Shown here piece by piece: positions 57,901 through 64,000 of a stretch of 64,000 nt of DNA; positions within the stretch are counted from its first letter, which is position 1, and the number at the start of each line of letters is the position of its first letter. Origin of the DNA: Henckelia pumila (Eukaryota > Streptophyta > Magnoliopsida > Lamiales > Gesneriaceae); contig NC_133123.1 of NCBI RefSeq assembly GCF_033568475.1, positions 24,786,622 to 24,850,621 of the forward strand, written 5' to 3'. Under the pieces are notes generated by a model. That model was not told the origin of the DNA and made no database searches. It saw only the letters and a program-made list of their open reading frames with translations. Position numbers and translations under genes: made by a program.

Positions 57901-58103
57901 GGGCAATTTGCTCAAAAATCCCCAAATGCAAACATGTTTTGCTTTGGGGTCCCTAGTCATAAAATATGGTATAAAACAATACAAGATGTGGTACAAAACC
58001 ATACAAGATGTGGTACAATTTAACAAAAAATGTGGTACAAAAAAATGGCTAGGGAGTATGGTGCAAAACATGTTTGCATTGGGAATTTTTGAGCAATTTA
58101 CAC
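57901..58103. mobile_element. 203-bp MULE-type MITE
   Basis: Terminal inverted repeats of about 40 bp (GGGCAATTTGCTCAAAAATC at the left; GAATTTTTGAGCAATTTACAC is the inverse at the right), continuing through AAATGCAAACATGTTTTGC. 9-bp target duplication TTAGAATAA (57892-57900 and 58104-58112). Inside are three short GTGGTACAAAA-type repeats. Non-coding; Mutator-like by duplication length. Confidence 0.85.
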
Positions 58104-58781
58104 TTAGAATAATGGTTGACTCCGAAAGCATATCCGTTTCAGGTTTTTTGGAAAAAAAATGTACCCGATCATATTGTTGTAATTCGTATTGCAATTTTAG
58201 TTTTTCACTTATTTTTTTCATCTTCTTACTTTTTAGAGTATAAATAACATGCTTCTATTTTTAAATAGTGATATCATAAATTTGATTGGATGACATAACC
58301 AAAAAATATGATTTCAAAATATATGCATCCCTCTAAATTCTGATCATGTGGACATCATTTTTCAATGAAATATTTACTTGGGATCGAAAAATATACTTCC
58401 GACTAAAGTGATATCAGATATGTAAGAAATATCATTTAATATTCTCCTAAAATACTGTTCAAAAAATGAGAAAATAAAAAAATTGGAAGCAAAAAATTCA
58501 TGGGGTTATACAAACCGATTAAACCACCAACTAGCTAGCCTAGCTACAATATCTACTACGTTCTCTTATCCGCAAAACTTCTAAAGTGTTGCTTGGAAGA
58601 ATTTTTAGAAAACACTTCTCATTTTTTTCTTAACATAATGAAAATCAGATAAGTGTTTCCTAAAAGTTCTCCTAAACATTACCTATCTAACACATGATTC
58701 GGCTATTGTATTTGAGTCCATCTACGACATGGGATTCGTCCATCTGCGGTATTCGATGTGAACATGGAAACAAACATGGAC

Positions 58782-59040
58782 GCCCACAGGGGCATAGGCG
58801 AGTTGGTAAGGCCTGAGGTGACGTGAGAAGAAATTTTCCAGCGTTGCGGGTTCGATCCTCGTGTGGAGCATATTTCCTGCTGATATTGTGGGGGGTATGC
58901 TCTGGGGATTGGGCCATGTGCTCCCTCCTTCAGGTCCCTGCCGCTCGTACACATTCCTCGATTTACTCTCCGCATGAGCCAATGAGCCTCTGACTCATGT
59001 GGAATGAGATTTCCTTCAGGGTCAACCCTTTTAAAAATGA
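58782..59040 (+). mobile_element. tRNA-derived SINE
   Basis: About 259 bp. A Pol III A box TAGGCGAGTTGG (58795-58806) and B box GGTTCGATCC (58849-58858) are spaced as in a tRNA; the tail after the tRNA-like head is unrelated and ends TTTTAAAAATG. The target duplication AAACAAACATGGAC is at 58768-58781 and 59041-59054. It moves by borrowing LINE enzymes. The clean 14-bp duplication suggests a young copy. Confidence 0.88.
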
Positions 59041-59923
59041 AAACAAACATGGACATAAAAACGAGATACTTGTCTTATCTTTTGAACTAAGTAAATGTTC
59101 TATAATGTTGAAAGTGAAGTCTCAAGGATGGCCAGGCATCATCTTTTTTACTTTTGAGGCCTTTTTCCTATAATTTCTTAAATTTATTGACAAAATTCAC
59201 TGTAAAGGTAGCACAACTTCTTTGTTTGGGTTTCCATGGTTAGATTTTTTTTATAAAAAAAAATTGTATAATGAGTGGTTTGGGAGGGCTTCCAAGCCCG
59301 AATGATGATAATTTTTGTTCAAGTTATCCATTCGAATCGATTAAACAAAATCTATCAAAAATTATAAAGATTTTATATTGTTCATGTTTCTGATGGTACC
59401 TTAGCTTGCTCAATTTTCTAAAATTCTCAATGATTGGGAGAGTTTTTGTATCTATTTATTTTTGAAAGAATGGGAAGATTTTTTTTTTTTTTTGAGGGAA
59501 TGGGAAGAGTTATTTTTTTAAAGAATGGGAAGAGTTCTTATTGGTCACGTAATAATAGCTTAAAAACAAATCCTCTTCAACATCCAATTTTATATAAAAT
59601 AGCATTAAATATAGGTGTTAAAGCTAGTGATATATCATGTTCATGTATTCATTCTACGAAAATGAAAAGAAAATGTTTTTGCCAATAGGTTTTATTTCTT
59701 TCAAAATATACTTTTTAGTATCTAGGTTAACATTGATCTATAGGGAATGTATTGTATTTAATAAAATGGTCATCACTCAAAAGTAGTTTTATAATAATTA
59801 TATTATAATATTTTTCCTCAATACACTATAGTTTTAATTACCTCGATACAGAATTACAATCTTTACCTAAAAATTAAAAATAATTCGCATAATTTCTATG
59901 AAATAATATTTAGGAATACAATT

Positions 59924-60019
59924 AGTAAAACCAAGAAGAACTCTTGATTATAAATGCGAAAATTAATACATAGTAAAACCAAGAAGAACTCTTGATTATA
60001 AATGCGAAAATTATTACAT
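59924..60019. repeat. 48-bp tandem duplication
   Basis: Unit AGTAAAACCAAGAAGAACTC... of 48 bp occurs twice in direct contact (59924-59971, 59972-60019) with one difference, so it is recent. Confidence 0.93.
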
Positions 60020-60150
60020 GAATTTGTATCCTTAAAAAAATATGAATTTGTAATTTAAAAAAAAAAAAACCAACTCTTTGGTCTTTGCATTTCAAAAAAC
60101 AAAAATAATAAAATTTTATAGAAATTAGGGTTATTAATTATTGCAAAATT

Positions 60151-60155
60151 AAAAA
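60151..60155 (-). terminator. Pol III terminator of tRNA-His
   Basis: Five T on the minus strand one base after the tRNA 3' end. Confidence 0.8.
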
Positions 60156-60156
60156 T

Positions 60157-60227
60157 GTGGCTGCTGGGATTCGAGCCCAGGTCTCCACGGCCACAACGTG
60201 GAATTCTCACCACTAAACTACAGCCAC
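60157..60227 (-). tRNA. trnH-GUG: tRNA-His (GTG)
   Basis: Reading the minus strand from 60227: GTGGCTG pairs with the 3' CAGCCAC; D arm with TTTAGTGGTGAG; anticodon stem CCACG/CGTGG around loop T-T-GTG-G-C, so anticodon GTG for histidine; T arm with TGGGCTCGAATCCCA holding the B box. 71 nt, no intron, no encoded CCA, as expected for a nuclear gene. The plastid gene has a different sequence. It should function as a normal cytosolic tRNA. Confidence 0.95.
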
Positions 60228-61687
60228 TTTTTGTCTTCTTCTCTGCAACATAAGATAAATAAAACATATGTTTCCAATTTATAGGCATGTGGAGTCGCCT
60301 TTGACTTTTATTAATTAATTAATTAATCATCAAAACGTGCCAACGCACACGAATCACTTGTTACACATCTCGAATCACATGAAACGTATCAAGTTCAAAA
60401 CATTTGGTCGAGTTGATGATGGGCATTGGTCGGCACACTTGTGTATATTTATCATTTTATTTATGTAATATTAGATACATTTTTGAAGTAATGCAGTAAC
60501 CTATAAAACTATATATTTTATTAGTTTATTACACATCGTCTTTTTGTCAATAGCTAACACCCGAGATCCTAATTAACTTTCTAAACCGTCATCAATGCAT
60601 ACACGAGAATCCCGTAAGTTGTAACTGTAATTACATTTTTCAAAAACTTGTCTACCGTGAAACATATATTTCAATCCAAATAGTCTATTACACACCGTTT
60701 ATAGCATACTTTAGCCTTTTCTTTTGTGTTTCGAATTTCCTATATACTAGCCACATACGTGGGATTTGAATTTAAAGCCATTTGGTTTTTAGAGATTCAT
60801 TTTTGTCAATAGACCATGAGATCTTTTGTATAATTGTATCGGAAATAAGAGTAGATGGTGAGATTGTAGAATTTTAATGTTTTTAGGGGTGGAATTTGAA
60901 ATTTTCAAGTGAAGTATAAATTTATTAAAATAGATTTTCGAAATACAAGTTTTTTGTTTTGTTTGAAGGCTCCATTTCCGTTTCTCTCATCTTTTCCATA
61001 GATTCGAACAGTGCCTAAATTTTGTGTGATTTCATCATTTATGGCTATAGCTACGCTAAATCTCAATAAATCCACTGTATTTATTGCAAAAATTAATTGT
61101 GGCTGATGCCAAAGACAATAATGTCTCACATTATCCCCCTCTACTTTGCCTTGGATTTCTTGTAATTCTCGATGATGTACCATATTTTCGATGAAAATCC
61201 TGTGAATATATGGCACGATTATTAATAGGAAGACCCAGTTCGAGAAAATTAAAGATTAGTATAATAGTAGTAGCATCAGTGTAGGATCTCATGGAGCAGT
61301 GGGGAGATTCTGATATTGATTCTGATACTGATTTTGATACGGTATGAGGAGGAAAAAATAGGTAGACAGAGTGGGATTTTGCTTTTATTTTCGAAACAAA
61401 AATGGGATATTATTGGTGATTGAATACTGCATCAAATCCAGAGAAACTTAAGGAGATCACGAAATATCTGTGACAAACTTTGGAATTGAATTATTTTCTT
61501 GAAAACACAAAAGGTTTAGGGTCTTTAATTTCATCCTCTTTAAATACCACCAACCACATTTAGGCCTTTGTGTTCCTTCTCTTCCTCGGCGGGCTTTCGA
61601 TTTCAGTTTTTGTAGATATTATTTGGTGTGTTTTTTGGTGCTATTTTGAGGTTGGGTTCTGGCTTTATAGTCAAGAAAGTGATAAAA
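60228..61687. other. intergenic stretch and promoter of the response regulator
   Basis: 60228-61200 holds nothing recognised. A probable TATA box for the response regulator is TTTAAATA at 61539-61546, about 140 bp before the ATG, followed by a leader with CT-rich patches. An Asp-rich mini-repeat (GATTCTGATA units) lies at 61305-61340. Confidence 0.5.
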
Positions 61688-63083
61688 ATGGATACTTCGG
61701 GTTCGGGTTCGGACGATTTGGCGGAGGGAATGGTGGGTGATGTCGAAGAACCTCATGTTCTTGCGGTTGATGACAATTTAGTTGATCGTAAAATTGTTGA
61801 GAAATTGCTCAAGAGTTCATCTTGCAGAGGTAACGGAAAATTTCCATCTTCTTGGGATAAAATTTGTCTCCATTTCATTGTGTAAATGCCTTCATAGGCT
61901 CATTGCTATGTAGAGTGTATATTTCTTGAAATGAATTTATTTTCAAATCACATGCTTAATATCGTTTGGAGGCTTGCTTGGGGTGAGAAGCTTATACTGA
62001 TGTTTTTTGTTTCTTGAAAGATAATGAAACAAAATCAATGGTGCATGGGAAAAAATCTAAGAATTTTGCTTGTGTGATTTTTTTTAAAAATTTTGTTTTT
62101 CAAAAAAGAATTTTTCTTTCTTTATTTATTTAACAAAAATTTCGGCTATGGTTTCATTGAGTTTATGTACCTATATATGGCTTTCTTGCAGTGACTACTG
62201 CAGAAAATGGATTAAGGGCATTAGAGTATCTTGGCTTAGGAGATAACAACCAGAGCAGCAATGTGAATAACAAAGTAAGCAACTTGTTATGGAAGCATTA
62301 CATAAATTTGACACAATTATTATCTTAGTTTGATCTCGATCGATTTGATTGGCAAACGAAATACTGAATTAGGCTCACATGTGTACAAACTCCCTGAATA
62401 TTTTGAAAAGTTGGAAACTATAAAACTATGGTGGCACTAAAGAAGTAAGACGTTGAGCTTGATAAGTCAGAGCTTTGGCCAAGCGGCTTGATTGTTCACT
62501 TGCTGCAGCTCTATAGATATTAGCAGAGCATTTAACCATTTAGCAACTACTGAATCCCAATCCAGTTCTTCGGAATCTTTTCTGCATATTCATCGCGCAA
62601 AAATGTTGACATTTTTAAATCCCTTGTTCCTGTTTGTAATGCAGCAGGTCTCAAAGGTGAATATGATTATCACAGACTATTGCATGCCGGGAATGACCGG
62701 ATATGAACTGCTCAAGAAAATTAAGGTGAATTGTTATGAACTCCCAATGTAGAATAATTTCACTTGACTGGTAACGAGAAGTCGAAATATTCATGTTGAA
62801 ATCTTCCTAAGCAGGAATCATCAGTCATGAAGGATGTGCCTGTTGTCATAATGTCATCCGAAAACGTCCCAACTCGTATAAACAAGTAATTCATATGTTT
62901 CTTGTCTGAGTTCCAGATATATTTCTGCACATGTTACGGTTACGGTATCTCATTCTAATTCTTCGAATCGATAGGTGCTTAGAGGAAGGCGCACAAATGT
63001 TCATGCTAAAGCCTCTTAAATACTCAGATGTGAAGAAGTTGCTACAATCCTCAGTCGGAACATCCTCAAAAATCTTTGTCTGA
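61688..63083 (+). CDS. type-A response regulator, ARR16/17 type
   Basis: Five exons: 61688-61829, 62192-62274, 62648-62725, 62815-62885, 62975-63083; GT-AG, phases close, 160 residues. A single receiver domain fills residues 23-150: acidic pair D28-D29, phospho-acceptor D85 (I-I-T-D-Y-C-M-P-G), S115 and K137 (L-K-P). There is no DNA-binding domain, so it is type A: a cytokinin-induced feedback inhibitor that takes phosphate from histidine phosphotransfer proteins. [18 protein letters not shown] and the short C-terminus match the Arabidopsis ARR16/ARR17 pair better than ARR3-9 or ARR15. The first in-frame ATG is 61688. In poplar the ARR17 orthologue controls flower sex; nothing here shows that role. 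A one-codon shift of the exon-3 acceptor (CAGCAG) is possible. Confidence 0.9.
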
Positions 63084-63587
63084 TTCAGTTCTCGAGTACT
63101 TTTGTTCTTACTTCTTAGGCAGTGTTTTCTTGATAAAGGAAGCAAATTTTCAGTTAGTTTCTTCATTTATAGCAACACATCAGTGTGGATTTGCTTCTTC
63201 TTTATGCCATAATTTACAAATATTATAGTCATTTGAGTTAGTTTCCTGCACTCGAGATCGAAATCGATCCCATTCACATATGCCGGAAAGGGTGCAACCC
63301 TTACAACAAGAACCATTACAACGCAGTTGGATGAATCAGATGCATCCAAAATCAAAGGAATGTATCATAAAAAGTGTGCCTTTAACGTTTTATGATGAAG
63401 TTAATTGGCGTCACATTGTAGAGATCACAAAATGTAAGAGAAGTCATTCTTCTTGCATGTTAAGTCAAAAATAATTAATCCCACTATGATATATTAATCA
63501 AACCCACCAAAAACAAAAACAAAAACAAAAAAGAAAAAATTATCAATGAATAATCTCAAAGAATCATAACATGAAGATGAAAATATA
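63084..63587. other. spacer between convergent genes
   Basis: 3' region of the response regulator gene and of the facing small gene. No further feature. Confidence 0.45.
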
Positions 63588-63794
63588 CTAATAAAAATGG
63601 TTGTGGTGATGATGCCTACGATCATCCAATCCGCAGCACTGCAGCACAGGATAACACACAACAAACATGCATCTCCCTATCATTCTAAACACAGAGGAAA
63701 CCAATAAACATGGCCAGCAGCAGCAAGCCACCATCGGATCGTCGTAGTCGAGACCGTGGTCGTGGTGGTGATGGTGATGGTGATGGTGTCCCAT
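63588..63794 (-). CDS. small His-rich, Cys-rich membrane-associated protein
   Basis: 68 codons on the minus strand from the ATG at 63794 to the TAG at 63590-63588. M-G is followed by nine His; a short acidic patch (D-Y-D-D-P) comes next; the middle is Cys/hydrophobic (A-C-C-C-W-P-C-L-L-V-S-S, then G-R-C-M-F-V-V-C-Y-P-V-L-Q-C-C-G) and the end is again His-rich (R-R-H-H-H-H-N-H-F). The layout resembles small plant CYSTM-type proteins, which are stress-linked, membrane-bound and may be palmitoylated; I cannot assign a named member. His clusters and Cys pairs could bind metal. Upstream, a T-run followed by CAG (about 63808-63818, minus) looks like a splice acceptor, so an untranslated or short first exon may lie further right. 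Confidence 0.7.
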   Translation of the reverse strand: MGHHHHHHHHHDHGLDYDDPMVACCCWPCLLVSSVFRMIGRCMFVVCYPVLQCCGLDDRRHHHHNHFY

Positions 63795-64000
63795 TTCGTA
63801 TTTAAATCTGAAAAAAAAAATAAAAAATAAATTATGCAAATCAATAATTAAAAAAGAAAATTAACTCAAATCCAAGAATTCCAGTACACTGAGAATCTTG
63901 ATACACATATTGCAGGCTTGCAGCAGCAAATCTATGGCTGCCTTTTACCTGGATGGCCCTTTTGAATTGAAGCCCTTTTTTCAGGGATGAATTGAAGCCT
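63795..64000. other. upstream region of the small His/Cys-rich gene
   Basis: May hold an intron and first exon of the minus-strand gene at 63588; nothing else is supported. Confidence 0.35.

Noticed and set aside
58795-58862. tRNA gene
   Set aside because: A and B boxes are present but no cloverleaf with paired acceptor stem closes; the 14-bp duplication shows a SINE.
58687-59056. Several overlapping frames of 76-117 codons
   Set aside because: They fall in the SINE and are frame shadows of its tRNA-like GC-rich head.
60905-61216. 103-codon frame on the minus strand with a faint E-G-D...W...P-Q-L-I pattern seen in some membrane proteins
   Set aside because: The likeness is too short to support a family, and no exon context was found.
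61628-61687. Upstream extension of the response regulator start
   Set aside because: The extension has no ATG before 61688 and its residues do not fit the receiver domain family.
1-64000. CRISPR arrays, operons, riboswitches or bacterial transfer
   Set aside because: Direct repeats present are microsatellites, tandem repeats or LTRs; all genes have plant architecture.

Overview
The window is nuclear DNA of a flowering plant, most likely a dicot and perhaps an asterid. The signs are intron-containing plant gene families (an IRK-type LRR receptor kinase, a type-A response regulator, F-box/FBA remains), a eukaryotic tRNA-His, AT-rich intergenic DNA and dense Copia, Gypsy, TRIM, MITE, Helitron and SINE insertions. 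The species cannot be read from the sequence.

Layout. 1-23: first codons of a minus-strand gene that continues beyond the window. 202-6557: Copia copy 1 (minus). 7638-17900: Gypsy chromovirus (minus) whose 3' LTR carries a 1.8-kb foldback element. 17906-21128: a related non-autonomous LTR element stacked on the same 5-bp target. 21134-22103: decayed F-box gene. 22.1-29.2 kb: gene-poor tract with a candidate Helitron holding tandem repeats, a TRIM and a MITE, and a second foldback element. 29406-30065: single-exon gene for a conserved, probably plastid protein. 31492-32448: candidate Helitron. 33163-37027: seven-exon gene for an uncharacterised nuclear-looking protein. 37604-40450: solo LTR. 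41291-44207: four-exon gene for a type I membrane protein with Gypsy remains in intron 2. 45635-48934: IRK-like receptor kinase (minus). 49744-56115: Copia copy 2 (plus), same family as copy 1. 56.1-61.2 kb: Cassandra-like LTR remnant, MITE, tRNA-derived SINE, tRNA-His. 61688-63083: five-exon ARR16/17-type response regulator. 63588-63794: small His/Cys-rich protein (minus).

The genes are independent loci, not an operon; the receptor kinase and the response regulator belong to separate developmental signalling routes (cell-division restraint and cytokinin feedback). Most of the structural interest lies in the mobile DNA: two LTR elements sharing three copies of GGTGG, a Gypsy accessory reading frame whose N-terminus copies the histone H3 tail, long hairpin elements, and a small two-membrane-segment reading frame kept ahead of gag in both Copia copies. 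Splice sites were assigned by eye from GT/AG signals, reading-frame phase and family similarity; they close in frame for all four multi-exon genes. All virus-like elements are treated as fossils.
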